DNA of 64,000 nucleotides from Betaproteobacteria bacterium. Lineage in GTDB: Bacteria; Pseudomonadota; Gammaproteobacteria; Burkholderiales; Rhodocyclaceae. A program made the translations under genes and the position numbers. Position 1 is the stretch's first letter; every line of letters begins with the position of its first letter. The notes below the pieces were generated by a model. It ran no database searches. It was given only the letters and a program-made list of their open reading frames with translations, and was not told the DNA's origin. Where the stretch lies: the NCBI GenBank assembly GCA_016709965.1, contig JADJLT010000003.1, positions 1 to 64,000 on the forward strand, given 5' to 3'. Below, piece by piece: positions 26,555 to 34,914 of this stretch.

Positions 26555-26954
26555 TCTCACGCTCCCCAACAAGCACTGCACGCTGCGTCTCATGCCTATG
26601 CCCGCCGAACTCAACCCGCATGGTGATGTTTTTGGTGGTTGGGTCATGGCTCATGTCGACGTAGCAGGGGCTATTCCCGCCATGCATCGAGCGCAAGGTC
26701 GTGTCGCCACGGTGTCGGTGAACTCTTTTCTTTTCAAACAGCCCATTTCGGTCGGGGACATTGTCAGTTTCTACGCTGATATAGTCCGGGTTGGTTCGAC
26801 TTCAATCACGGTCAAGGTCGAGGTTTATGCCGAGCGCAATTACGCGGCGCCGATCATCGTCAAGGTGACGGAAGCGGAGCTGACCTATGTGGCGATTGAT
26901 GGCGACGGTATGAAGCGTAAGGTTCCGCCCGAAAACTCAACGAAAATGGTCTAA
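26541..26954 (+). CDS. Acyl-CoA thioesterase, hotdog fold (YciA-like)
   Basis: 137 residues in one hotdog domain. The segment LNPHGDVFGGWVMAHVDVAG holds the catalytic Asp and oxyanion region of the YciA/acyl-CoA hydrolase family, and the beta-strand FLFKQPISVGDIVSFYA follows. Probable role: hydrolysis of acyl-CoA in the cytoplasm. The first codons (MPVDR) lie inside a copy of the dispersed 33-bp motif, so the start region may be shaped by it. Divergent from the ABC exporter gene. Confidence 0.88.
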   Translation: MPVDRLTLPNKHCTLRLMPMPAELNPHGDVFGGWVMAHVDVAGAIPAMHRAQGRVATVSVNSFLFKQPISVGDIVSFYADIVRVGSTSITVKVEVYAERNYAAPIIVKVTEAELTYVAIDGDGMKRKVPPENSTKMV

Positions 26955-26999
26955 AATCCAAGGGTTAATCAATTACCCCGTTTGTTAGGGAGTTATCCA

Positions 27000-28157
27000 A
27001 TGAATAAAATGACCCTGCGCGCTTTACCTGCCTTGTTGCTGGTTGCGTTTTCCGGTGCTGCTTCTGCCGCCGCTTTTCAGCTTTTGGAACAGAATGCCAG
27101 CGGCCTTGGCACTGCCTATGCCGGCTCAGCTGCAGTGGCGGACAACGCCAGCACGATATACTTTAATCCGGCAGGGATGACCCAACTCGGCGGATACCAG
27201 CTTTCTGCTGGTTTGACCGGTGTTCGGCCGAATTACGAATATCGCGATCAGGCCGGGGTGAAATCAGGCGGCGATGCAGGTAGCTGGGGCGCGGTTCCCA
27301 ACGCCTATTTGTCCGGCCAACTGACTAAAGATCTATTTGTCGGCGTTGGCGTGTCAGCACCATTCGGGCTGGCTACCGAATATGACAGTGCCTGGGCCGG
27401 ACGGCTTATCGCCATCAAATCAAAAATCACCACGGTCAACCTCAATCCGTCCATTGCCTACCGGGTCAACGACAAGGTATCGCTGGGCTTTGGCCTGAAT
27501 TACCAGAAAATTGATGCGGAACTGACCAGAACTGGCGTTGATCTCAAAGGCGACGATACGTCCTGGGGCTGGAATGCGGGTGCATTGTTCACCCTTTCTC
27601 CTGCCATGCGAGTCGGCGTTTCCTATCGCTCTCCAATCAAATACACCCTTGAAGGCACACTCAACGGGTCGCTTCCGATCCGAGCCGATGTCAAGTTGCC
27701 GGACACCTTTATCCTGTCTGTGTGGCAGCAGGTGTCTGATCGCTGGGAAGCGATGGGTGATCTTTCCTATACGCGCTGGGGCTCTCTGGACAGTCTGACC
27801 GTGGTTAGCCGGAATTCCGGTGCGCCGATTGGTGCCCCCGAGGTTTTCAATTACGAAAATTCCTGGCGCTTTGCCTGGGGCGCCGCTTACAAGGCCAGCC
27901 AGTCCGCCAAAGTCAAGTTTGGCATTGCCTTTGACCGCACGCCGGTGCGCGATCAATACCGTTCTCCGCGTGTGCCGGATAACAACCGCCTGTGGCTCTC
28001 GCTGGGTGGCCAGTGGAATACCGGCAGCTACGGCAAGGTTGATGTTGGTTATTCCTATCTTTATGTCCTCGACCCCGTCATTTCCCAGCCCGGCCTGCTC
28101 GGCAAGTACGACGCCAGTGCCCATGTGCTGGGTGCGCAATATTCGGTGGGTTTCTAA
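27000..28157 (+). CDS. Outer-membrane transport protein, OmpP1/FadL family
   Basis: 385 residues from ATG 27000, with AGGGAG at 26987-26992. Signal peptide about 1-22 (LLLVAFSGAASAA, cleaved before AFQLLEQNASGLG). The mature N terminus is the FadL signature (QNASGLGTAYAGSAAVADNA, then STIYFNPAGMTQL), the hatch and substrate entry region. The rest is a 14-strand beta-barrel pattern ending in aromatic VGF. Family members take up long-chain fatty acids or aromatic hydrocarbons. The upstream acyl-CoA thioesterase fits a lipid-related theme. Confidence 0.92.
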   Translation: MNKMTLRALPALLLVAFSGAASAAAFQLLEQNASGLGTAYAGSAAVADNASTIYFNPAGMTQLGGYQLSAGLTGVRPNYEYRDQAGVKSGGDAGSWGAVPNAYLSGQLTKDLFVGVGVSAPFGLATEYDSAWAGRLIAIKSKITTVNLNPSIAYRVNDKVSLGFGLNYQKIDAELTRTGVDLKGDDTSWGWNAGALFTLSPAMRVGVSYRSPIKYTLEGTLNGSLPIRADVKLPDTFILSVWQQVSDRWEAMGDLSYTRWGSLDSLTVVSRNSGAPIGAPEVFNYENSWRFAWGAAYKASQSAKVKFGIAFDRTPVRDQYRSPRVPDNNRLWLSLGGQWNTGSYGKVDVGYSYLYVLDPVISQPGLLGKYDASAHVLGAQYSVGF

Positions 28158-28178
28158 ACTGACGGCGCAGGGGGCAAA

Positions 28179-28679
28179 ATGCCGGCGCTTGAACTGGGCG
28201 GCATGACGCTGGGGCTGCGTGAAGGCGTGATGATCCTGATCGCGCTGGTCGCGGTCTACATGGCTTTTGTTATTTGGCGCATGCGCCGCTTGCGCAAGCC
28301 GTCGAGCACTAATGCCGAGTCCACGGCGCCGTTGGTAGTCTCAGACCAGTTGCCACCACATGTTGCCGAAATCGACGAAAAGTGGGCACAGGCCTCCGAA
28401 GAAATCGCGGGCGGCGCCCTGCGTAGCGGGCTGGAACAGGAGCTTGACCAGTTGCGCAATGAAGTCGATGCCATGCGTGGCGAACTGGCTGCCCTGCGTG
28501 ATGACATGTTGCACGAATTGGCTCATCTGCGAGCCAGCCAGACGGTTTCCCCGATTTATGGTGATGCGATGCAGATGGCTGCCTCCGGTTACGACCCGCT
28601 GGCGATTGCCGAACGTTGTGGCATCGCGCGGGCCGAAGCAGAACTGGTTGTCGCTCTGGCCAAAAGCCAGGATCGCTGA
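28179..28679 (+). CDS. DUF2802 family membrane-anchored protein
   Basis: 166 residues: one membrane helix near 13-33 (VMILIALVAVYMAFVIW), a basic stop-transfer RMRRLRK, a coiled-coil stretch (LEQELDQLRNEVDAMRGEL) and a C-terminal DUF2802 segment (YDPLAIAERCGIARAEAELV) resembling a small helix-turn-helix. Function unknown; relatives are found near motility genes in other Proteobacteria. Eight bases before the SPOR gene, so cotranscribed. Confidence 0.8.
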   Translation: MPALELGGMTLGLREGVMILIALVAVYMAFVIWRMRRLRKPSSTNAESTAPLVVSDQLPPHVAEIDEKWAQASEEIAGGALRSGLEQELDQLRNEVDAMRGELAALRDDMLHELAHLRASQTVSPIYGDAMQMAASGYDPLAIAERCGIARAEAELVVALAKSQDR

Positions 28680-28687
28680 GGTAGGGA

Positions 28688-29485
28688 ATGACAGAACAAG
28701 AAAAAGTGGCGGATAACGAAGAACACGCAGGCGATATCCGCAGCAAGCTGATTACCCGTCTGGCGGTTGCTGCCGTGTTGGTCGCCTTGCTGCTAGGCAT
28801 GTTGGCCTTCTTCGATTATCTGTCCACCGCACCGGATGATTCCGAAGGGATGGTGTTTACCAAGCCTGTCCCGGTTGTGCCGAAAAAGCAGCTGATCCAG
28901 CCGGTGACGCCAGTGGACAATCTGCCAGAGCCACCGGTGCCTGAAAAGACCGAAGCACCGGTTGAAAAGTCGCCTTCGCCTACTGTCGAAGCGAATGTGC
29001 CGGCTGTTGTCGAGGCCAAGCCGGATGCAGTTTCGGAAAATCGGCAAAAATCCCCGTCGACCGTAGCAAGCCAAAAAACAGCGGTTGTACGGAGTACGGC
29101 GCCTGTCATCCAGCAGGGTCTGCCGGAGTCTGAGGGGGCGCCTGCACCAGAAAGCACACCGGCGCTACAACGAGCGCATGTTCCCGTCGAGCCGGTGGCC
29201 ACCAAGCCCTCAGCCCGAGTTCTGGAGGCAAAGCCAGCTAGCGTCGCGGCACCCGCCGTCTCTCGGCTATTCTCTGGTTTCTTGTTGCAGGCAGGGGTGT
29301 TTTCCAGTGTTCAGCGTGCTGAGGAATTGCATGCGCGCCTGACGCTGAGCGGTGTTCCCTCTTCCTTGGAAACACGGGTTCAGGTCGGCCCGTTCAAGAC
29401 CAAGCAAGAGGCGGAGGCCGCACAGTCCAAGCTAAAGGAACTGGGCGTCGAGACCATTCTCGTGCCGCCCAGAGGCAAAAACTAG
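28688..29485 (+). CDS. SPOR-domain inner-membrane protein
   Basis: 265 residues. A membrane helix at about 20-42 (LAVAAVLVALLLGMLAFF) is followed by a long Pro/Glu/Val-rich periplasmic linker (about 50-190) and a C-terminal SPOR domain (about 195-265: FLLQAGVFSSVQRAEELHARL, VQVGPFKTKQEAEAAQSKL). SPOR domains bind glycan strands stripped of side peptides at the division site. Likely cell-envelope or division-associated. Confidence 0.88.
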   Translation: MTEQEKVADNEEHAGDIRSKLITRLAVAAVLVALLLGMLAFFDYLSTAPDDSEGMVFTKPVPVVPKKQLIQPVTPVDNLPEPPVPEKTEAPVEKSPSPTVEANVPAVVEAKPDAVSENRQKSPSTVASQKTAVVRSTAPVIQQGLPESEGAPAPESTPALQRAHVPVEPVATKPSARVLEAKPASVAAPAVSRLFSGFLLQAGVFSSVQRAEELHARLTLSGVPSSLETRVQVGPFKTKQEAEAAQSKLKELGVETILVPPRGKN

Positions 29486-29490
29486 CCCGT

Positions 29491-29832
29491 TCAGGGCATG
29501 CCTGGCAGGCGCGGCAGGCCAAGGCTGCGCCGGATTTCCCGATGCAGTTCCAGGGGCGGTGGCAACGGCATATCCCGTTGGCGCGGTTCTTCATAACGTC
29601 GATTGTCGTAGCGCCGATCATCGTAGTACCTGCCGCCTCGGTCGTCGTAGCGCTGGCGACCGTCGCCGTAATAAACGTTAGGACCCGAGTAGCCATAGGC
29701 CGGGTAGCTTTCGACGTATACCGGCGGTGCACGGCGATAACCCGTTTGATAAGGAACCACGGCGCAACCACCCAGTGTGCCGAGGATTACCGAGGCCAGG
29801 CTGAGACGGATAATGGTTTGCTTGAGGTTCAT
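29491..29832 (-). CDS. Small Tyr/Arg-rich lipoprotein, function unknown
   Basis: 113 residues. Lipobox LGGC at about 19-22 after a hydrophobic signal peptide (ASVILGTLGGC). The middle is low complexity, rich in Tyr, Asp and Arg (YYDDRRYDNRRYEEPR), and the end is Pro-rich. The Tyr/Arg repeats resemble spacer regions of outer-membrane lipoproteins. No enzyme motif seen. Confidence 0.75.
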   Translation of the reverse strand: MNLKQTIIRLSLASVILGTLGGCAVVPYQTGYRRAPPVYVESYPAYGYSGPNVYYGDGRQRYDDRGGRYYDDRRYDNRRYEEPRQRDMPLPPPLELHREIRRSLGLPRLPGMP

Positions 29833-29922
29833 TGGGATGTGCTTCCTGTGGTTACGTAAGCAATTAACGCAAGCACACTCCTCCCGGCATACGTTGAAGC
29901 CGGGTTAGTTTGTAACAAATCG

Positions 29923-30465
29923 TTAGAGGTTCAGCTCAGCGATTGCTTTGATGCCCTGCTCGATATTGTTGCGGCTTGCTGCCTCAACGGCCAGGCGCAG
30001 GCGGGTGACAGCTGCGAATGCGTCGCTCATGGTCGCGGTGCCGCTTGATTTCACGGATTTGCGCATGGCAACCAAGCGATCACTGACTTTGGTCAGAGAC
30101 CAGGCCGTTTCCATATCCACGGTGAATGTTCCGCCGAATAGAGGCTTTGAAAGACTGATCACTCGTACGCTCAGTTCGTAGTCGCCATCGTTGCCCGATA
30201 CGATGCGTTTGAACAGTTGGCTCTGGGTAACTGCTAATTCAATAGCCGCCTTTAGATCAGCGTTTGCGATGTTGCTGCTGTCCAGGGCACCGGTTTCTGC
30301 GCCTCCGCTGGTTTGTACACCCAAACTGTAAGGATGGTGCTTGTTGATAATGAGGTTCTGCGGTGTCATCGCCGAGCGGTCGGCCGGAGAGGCACAAGCG
30401 CCAAGGATCAATATTGAAGCTGCGATTGCAAGAAGCCGCTTTGAGTGCATGGCAGGACCGATCAT
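29923..30465 (-). CDS. Lipoprotein, function unknown (second of a coupled pair)
   Basis: 180 residues with signal peptide and lipobox LGAC (about 21-24). The mature part is a single alpha/beta domain (DYELSVRVISLSKPLFGGTF, AWSLTKVSDRLVAMRKSVKS) of no recognised family, though it recalls small lipoproteins that polymerise or support transport. ATG 30465 directly follows the stop of the upstream lipoprotein gene, with AAGGGAG eight bases before it, which favours this start over the ATG at 30450. Confidence 0.75.
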   Translation of the reverse strand: MIGPAMHSKRLLAIAASILILGACASPADRSAMTPQNLIINKHHPYSLGVQTSGGAETGALDSSNIANADLKAAIELAVTQSQLFKRIVSGNDGDYELSVRVISLSKPLFGGTFTVDMETAWSLTKVSDRLVAMRKSVKSSGTATMSDAFAAVTRLRLAVEAASRNNIEQGIKAIAELNL

Positions 30466-30900
30466 TTACTTGGCTCCCTTGTAAATGTTGTCGACGACTT
30501 CATTCACCATTTCCTTTGGAGAAAGGCGTGTCAGAGAGGTATGGAAGGAGTTGCCGGTTGCCAGTGGAAAATCGGTTTTCGGGTCGCGAATGGTGATGGT
30601 CAACTCCAGCATGTACATGGTGATGTCCCACATCCATTTGTCGAGGTAGGTAACCACGGCATCGACTCCGGCCGGGGCTGCTTCGCTACCGGTGGTGACT
30701 GTCACGCCCTTGGTGCGCAGCTTGTCGGCGATCAGTGCATAAGTGTTGTCGTCGTCGGCGAGCTTCTTGACGTACATGCTCTTGATCGATGAAAGATTGG
30801 CCGACGGGTCAACGCTGCCTGTCGCACGGTTGACCGCGCAACCCGTCATCAGGGAGGCAACAAGTCCGAACAGAATCGCCAGCTTCACAAATTTTGTCAT
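30466..30900 (-). CDS. Lipoprotein, function unknown (first of a coupled pair)
   Basis: 144 residues: signal peptide with lipobox MTGC at about 18-21, then a compact domain with alternating strands (SIKSMYVKKLADDDNTYALI, VDAVVTYLDKWMWDITMYML). Ends NIYKGAK. The layout recalls short YajG/LptE-like periplasmic folds, but similarity is too weak to name. GGAGGAAG upstream of the ATG is a strong ribosome-binding site. Its TAA abuts the next ATG, so the two proteins are probably made together. Confidence 0.78.
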   Translation of the reverse strand: MTKFVKLAILFGLVASLMTGCAVNRATGSVDPSANLSSIKSMYVKKLADDDNTYALIADKLRTKGVTVTTGSEAAPAGVDAVVTYLDKWMWDITMYMLELTITIRDPKTDFPLATGNSFHTSLTRLSPKEMVNEVVDNIYKGAK

Positions 30901-31007
30901 GATCCCTTCCTCCTTGATTGATGAATAGCGTCAGCCTATTCCGATTGTTCAGCAGCGTTTTTGACTTGGCTCAGAGGTCGTTCATTCTGGGGGTTGCCGT
31001 AACGTGT

Positions 31008-31334
31008 CTATTGCCCCAAAGCCTTGCGGACGCGATTGGCAAATACCGTCATTTCTTTCGCCGCCTGGATGTCGCCGCGGGCTTCTGCCACAGCGATGCC
31101 TTGTTCATAGGCAGTCAGGCAACCGATGTTGTCGCCTGCTTCGGCTCGCGCCTTGCCAAGTGCTTTCCAGGCGGCGGAATATTGCGGGTCGCGGTCGACA
31201 GCTTCTTTGAAGCAGGCGGCGGCTTCGGCTGGGTCGCCCGCTTTCAAATATTCATTGCCGAGCGAGAAGCGGAGCAGGGCGCCATCGCGCGGGCCGCCGA
31301 GCATTTTTTCCAGGGATTCGATACGTGGGTTCAT
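31008..31334 (-). CDS. Tetratricopeptide-repeat protein
   Basis: 108 residues containing about two TPR units (LLRFSLGNEYLKAGDPAEAA..CFKEAVDRDPQYSAAWKALGKA..RAEAGDN) and a capping helix. No signal peptide. Likely a small cytoplasmic scaffold. Faces ridA divergently across about 50 bases. Confidence 0.85.
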   Translation of the reverse strand: MNPRIESLEKMLGGPRDGALLRFSLGNEYLKAGDPAEAAACFKEAVDRDPQYSAAWKALGKARAEAGDNIGCLTAYEQGIAVAEARGDIQAAKEMTVFANRVRKALGQ

Positions 31335-31387
31335 GGGCTTCCAAGGCTAAAATAGGGTTTTGCAATCCGGATAAAGGAAGCTTACTC

Positions 31388-31768
31388 ATGGCCAAGACCA
31401 TCATCGCCACCCCGAACGCCCCGGCTGCCATCGGTACCTATTCGCAAGCCGTGCGTGTCGGCGACACCGTTTACATGTCCGGGCAGATCGGGCTCGATCC
31501 GGCTTCCATGCAGATGGTAGACGGAATCGACGCACAAATCGTTCGCGTATTTGAAAATCTCAAGGCCGTGGCTGCGGCGGCGGGTGGTTCGCTGGCCGAT
31601 GTGGTCAAGCTCAACGTTTTCCTGACCGATCTGGCCAACTTCGCCAAAGTTAATGAAACCATGGCCAAGTATTTCAGCGAGCCTTTCCCGGCCCGTGCTG
31701 CGGTGGGGGTCAAGGAATTGCCGCGCGGTGCTTTGGTTGAGGCCGATGCGGTGATGTTCATCGGCTAA
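31388..31768 (+). CDS. ridA: RidA family 2-iminobutanoate/2-iminopropanoate deaminase
   Basis: 126 residues, family length. Hydrolyses reactive imine/enamine intermediates released by PLP enzymes. Motifs IGTYSQAVRVGDTVYMSGQI and FPARAAVGVKELPRGALVEADA, with the active-site Arg in the latter. ATG 31388 follows AAGGAAG. The stop TAA is followed immediately by the recG ATG, so the genes are coupled. Confidence 0.95.
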   Translation: MAKTIIATPNAPAAIGTYSQAVRVGDTVYMSGQIGLDPASMQMVDGIDAQIVRVFENLKAVAAAAGGSLADVVKLNVFLTDLANFAKVNETMAKYFSEPFPARAAVGVKELPRGALVEADAVMFIG

Positions 31769-33820
31769 ATGACGATGACCGGGGCTTCGGTCCCGCCTTC
31801 TCCGCCGATTCGCGCCTCTGAGGCGCTGCAGAAGAAGCTCGCCAAGATCGGCCTCCACAGCGAGGCCGATTTGCTGGTGCATCTGCCGCTTCGCTATGAG
31901 GACGAGACCCGCATCACGCCGGTCAATGGCGCTTTAGGCGGCGAACCGGTGCAGATCGAAGTCGTCGTTCAGAGCAACGAAATCCAGTTTCGACCACGCC
32001 GGCAAATGATTGTGCGAGCGGCGGACGAGAGTGGCGAAATTACGCTGCGTTTCTTCAGTTTTTACCCCAGCCAGCAGGCTGCGCTGAGCGAAGGCTCGCG
32101 CCTGCGGGTGTTTGGCGAGGCGCGCGGTGGCTTCTTTGGTGTAGAAATGGTGCACCCGCGTTTCCGCAAGGTCGGCGAAGACGAGCCTATACCTGTCGAA
32201 TTGACGCCGATTTACCCGTCGACCGCGGGATTGGCCAATTCCGCGCTGCAAAAGCTGATTGGCAAGGCCTTGGCCGTCGGCGATCTCTCTGAAACGCTAC
32301 CTGAAGCGTTACGTCAGCAACTGAAACTGCCCGGGCTGGCCCGCAGTCTGCGTTTCCTCCATACGCCGCCGCCGGGTACCGATCTTGATACTCTGCATGC
32401 CCGTAACCATCCGGCCTGGCGACGGGTCAAGTTCGACGAAGTGCTGGCCCAGCAACTCTCCTTGCGCCGCGCCTATCTGGCGCGCCGTGAACAGGGGGCG
32501 CCGGTGCTGGTGGCGCAGGATGATCTGGGGGCACGCCTGCTGGACAAGTTGCCATTCGGGCTGACCGGAGCACAACTGCGGGCGATGGCGGAAATCGCCG
32601 ATGACCTCGCGCAGCCATACCCGATGCAGCGCTTGCTGCAAGGCGATGTCGGCGCCGGCAAGACCATTGTCGCGGCGCTGGCGGCGTGTCAGGCGATTTC
32701 AGCCGGCTGGCAGGCAGCTTTCATGGCGCCGACTGAAATCCTTGCCGAGCAACACTATCTGAAGCTGAAGGGGTGGCTGGAACCGCTCGGTGTTCGCGTG
32801 GCTTGGCTGTCCGGCAGCCTGAAAAGCAAGGCCAAGCGCGAGCAACTGGCGGCGACGGCAGCCGAGGCGCAACTGGTCGTCGGCACGCATGCGCTGATTC
32901 AGGAGGGGGTCGATTTCGCCAAACTTGGGTTGGCTATCGTTGACGAACAGCACCGCTTCGGCGTCGCCCAGCGGCTGGCGCTGCGCAAGAAAGGCGATAA
33001 CCCGCACCAGTTGATGATGTCCGCCACGCCCATTCCGCGCACCTTGGCCATGAGCTATTACGCCGACCTCGACGTGACGGTGCTCGACGAACTGCCACCC
33101 GGGCGGACACCGATCAAGACGCGGCTGGTGGCCGACAACCGGCGCGATGACGTCGTCGGCTTCGTCAGGAAAGCGGTGGAGGAAGGTCGACAGGCTTACT
33201 GGGTCTGCCCGCTGATCGAAGAATCCGAGGCGCTTCAACTCCAGACAGCGCAGGAAACCTACGATTTCCTTTTTGAGCAATTTTCCGGGTTGACCGTGGG
33301 ACTCGTCCACGGGCGGCTGAAGGCCGACGAAAAGCAGGCCGTGATGGCGGCTTTTGCTGCAGGTGATATCGACGTGCTGGTGGCGACGACGGTCATCGAA
33401 GTTGGCGTCGATGTGCCCAATGCCAGCCTGATGGTCATCGAGCACGCCGAGCGTTTTGGCCTTTCGCAATTGCACCAGCTGCGCGGCCGGGTCGGGCGCG
33501 GCCAGTACGAATCGAGTTGCGTGCTGATCTACGCCGGGCCATTGGGCGAGATTGCCCGGCAGCGCCTGAAGATTATTTTTGAGAATACTGACGGCTTCGA
33601 AATCGCTCGTCAGGATCTTCAGATTCGTGGCCCGGGCGAGTTTGTCGGCAGCCGGCAGAGCGGCGTGCCATTGCTGCGTTATGCCGATCTGGAAATGGAT
33701 GCCGATCTGGTCGAAATGGCGCGGGATGTGGCCGAAGAAATGCTGACGCAACATCCGGCGCTGGCCGAGAAACATCTGCAGCGCTGGCTCGGTTCGCGGG
33801 AAGAATTACTCAAGTCCTGA
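31769..33820 (+). CDS. recG: ATP-dependent DNA helicase RecG
   Basis: 683-residue branch-migration helicase that reverses stalled forks. N-terminal wedge/OB domain about 20-230; helicase domain with GDVGAGKT (about 291-298), DEQH box (DEQHRFGVAQR), SATPIPRT, and C-terminal motif VI (QLRGRVGRGQ). Ends in a RecG-type C terminus. A copy of the dispersed 33-bp motif lies antisense within codons for FLFEQFSGLTV (33264-33296). Confidence 0.97.
   Translation: MTMTGASVPPSPPIRASEALQKKLAKIGLHSEADLLVHLPLRYEDETRITPVNGALGGEPVQIEVVVQSNEIQFRPRRQMIVRAADESGEITLRFFSFYPSQQAALSEGSRLRVFGEARGGFFGVEMVHPRFRKVGEDEPIPVELTPIYPSTAGLANSALQKLIGKALAVGDLSETLPEALRQQLKLPGLARSLRFLHTPPPGTDLDTLHARNHPAWRRVKFDEVLAQQLSLRRAYLARREQGAPVLVAQDDLGARLLDKLPFGLTGAQLRAMAEIADDLAQPYPMQRLLQGDVGAGKTIVAALAACQAISAGWQAAFMAPTEILAEQHYLKLKGWLEPLGVRVAWLSGSLKSKAKREQLAATAAEAQLVVGTHALIQEGVDFAKLGLAIVDEQHRFGVAQRLALRKKGDNPHQLMMSATPIPRTLAMSYYADLDVTVLDELPPGRTPIKTRLVADNRRDDVVGFVRKAVEEGRQAYWVCPLIEESEALQLQTAQETYDFLFEQFSGLTVGLVHGRLKADEKQAVMAAFAAGDIDVLVATTVIEVGVDVPNASLMVIEHAERFGLSQLHQLRGRVGRGQYESSCVLIYAGPLGEIARQRLKIIFENTDGFEIARQDLQIRGPGEFVGSRQSGVPLLRYADLEMDADLVEMARDVAEEMLTQHPALAEKHLQRWLGSREELLKS
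33264..33296 (-). repeat. 33-bp dispersed uptake-signal-like motif, copy G
   Basis: Core CGGTCAACCCGG, then AAAATTG, then CAAAAAGGAAA. Lies antisense inside recG, where its complement encodes FLFEQFSGLTV. Confidence 0.7.
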
Positions 33821-33846
33821 CGCCTTGGTGAGGCGTAAATCCGACG

Positions 33847-33862
33847 CTGAAAATATTTTCAG
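33847..33862. promoter_or_regulatory. Perfect 16-bp palindrome after recG
   Basis: CTGAAAATATTTTCAG is its own reverse complement. It lies 27 bases after the recG stop and about 140 before the PEP-CTERM gene. No T-run follows, so an operator for the downstream gene is at least as likely as a terminator. The stretch 33863-34004 shows no clear sigma-70 or sigma-54 promoter. Confidence 0.4.
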
Positions 33863-34004
33863 ATTGAATAATGTTGCCCGTATATTTTGGTGTATGTTTA
33901 TGCCGTGCGGGTCGTGACTTGGGTGAACAAAATCGATCGGCAATACACGCGAAATTGGGGTTGTTTGTTCGCGTCCAAGACAGTCAATTCGATCGGGGGT
34001 ATCC

Positions 34005-34805
34005 ATGTTCAAGAAGCGTATGGCAGCACTGTCACTCAGCCTGGTTTGTCTGGCTGGAGCAAGCGTGGCGCATGCAGCGGATTCGGCAGTAGGTAGCTGG
34101 TTGTGGAGCACTGCCGACGAGTTATCAGTCATTACACTCATGGCCGATGGACGTTATATGGATGCTGGCGTCTTTCACTCGAGCCCAGGCGTGCTGGACA
34201 CCGCCCATACGCAGATCGAATGGGGTACTTATTCCTGGAACGCAACGACCGGGGCAATCAACGCCACCTCGTTGGGTGACCTGAATGGCAACTGGGGTTT
34301 GGCCAACGATGTTGATGGCATCCAGTATCTGACCGTGTCCGGTAACACGGGGACGCTCTTTCAGCCTGGCTGTTGCTCAGGCACGCTGACCCGCATCCTG
34401 TCTTCGCCGTCTTCGGCAATTGTCGGTACCTGGACTGACGGTGAGTATGGCGTCAACACCTTCCTGGCCGACGGGCGCTACATAGCAGCGCAGGTTGTTC
34501 CTGGCGACGCGGCGCATACGGGGATTGAATGGGGTACTTATTCCTGGGATGCGGCCAGCGGCAAAATTACGGCCACTGCGCTGGGGGACCGGAATGGCGA
34601 TTGGGGTATTGCGGGTGACGTCGATGGTCCGCAATACGCGACTATTTCCGGAAATGTGGCGACGGTCTTTCAGCCAGGTTGTGCAGATTGCGGGGGGATA
34701 CAGACCCGGATATTGCCCGTGCCGGAGCCTGAAAGCTATGCCATGTACTTGGCCGGCCTGGGGCTGCTTGGCGTGATGATTCGCAGACGGAAAGCCAGGA
34801 TTTGA
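34005..34805 (+). CDS. PEP-CTERM sorting-domain exported protein with two internal repeats
   Basis: 266 residues. Signal peptide about 1-24 (LSLSLVCLAGASVAHA). Two homologous units of about 105 residues follow, both carrying TFLADGRY/TLMADGRYM-like, IEWGTYSW(N/D)A, LGD(L/R)NG(N/D)WG and TVFQPGC segments. The C terminus is a textbook PEP-CTERM tag: VPEPESYAMYLAGLGLLGVM then IRRRKARI. Such proteins are processed by exosortase and tied to exopolysaccharide-making strains. The tandem units resemble a lipocalin-like or beta-sandwich repeat; function unknown. Paired Cys (CC, CADC) close each repeat. Confidence 0.9.
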   Translation: MFKKRMAALSLSLVCLAGASVAHAADSAVGSWLWSTADELSVITLMADGRYMDAGVFHSSPGVLDTAHTQIEWGTYSWNATTGAINATSLGDLNGNWGLANDVDGIQYLTVSGNTGTLFQPGCCSGTLTRILSSPSSAIVGTWTDGEYGVNTFLADGRYIAAQVVPGDAAHTGIEWGTYSWDAASGKITATALGDRNGDWGIAGDVDGPQYATISGNVATVFQPGCADCGGIQTRILPVPEPESYAMYLAGLGLLGVMIRRRKARI

Positions 34806-34836
34806 CGACTGAGCATTCGTCAGTTGATGTGAAAAT

Positions 34837-34860
34837 AGGATCGCGGATGCGGTCCTTTTT
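34837..34860 (+). terminator. Intrinsic terminator of the PEP-CTERM gene
   Basis: Stem AGGATCGC (34837-34844) / GCGGTCCT (34849-34856) with one G-T pair, GGAT loop, then TTTTT. Thirty-two bases after the stop codon. Confidence 0.8.
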
Positions 34861-34914
34861 CGTTTCCGGCCCCGCGCCCTATCAATCGTTTAATCGGTTT
34901 GCAGCAGGCATTGC

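Noticed and set aside
29883..29904. CCCGGC/GCCGGG hairpin between two lipoprotein genes as a terminator
   Set aside because: Only six pairs with a ten-base loop and no T-run on the transcribed (minus) strand.
30918..31355. 145-codon plus-strand frame
   Set aside because: Opposite strand of the TPR gene; the TPR protein has clear repeats and this frame has none.
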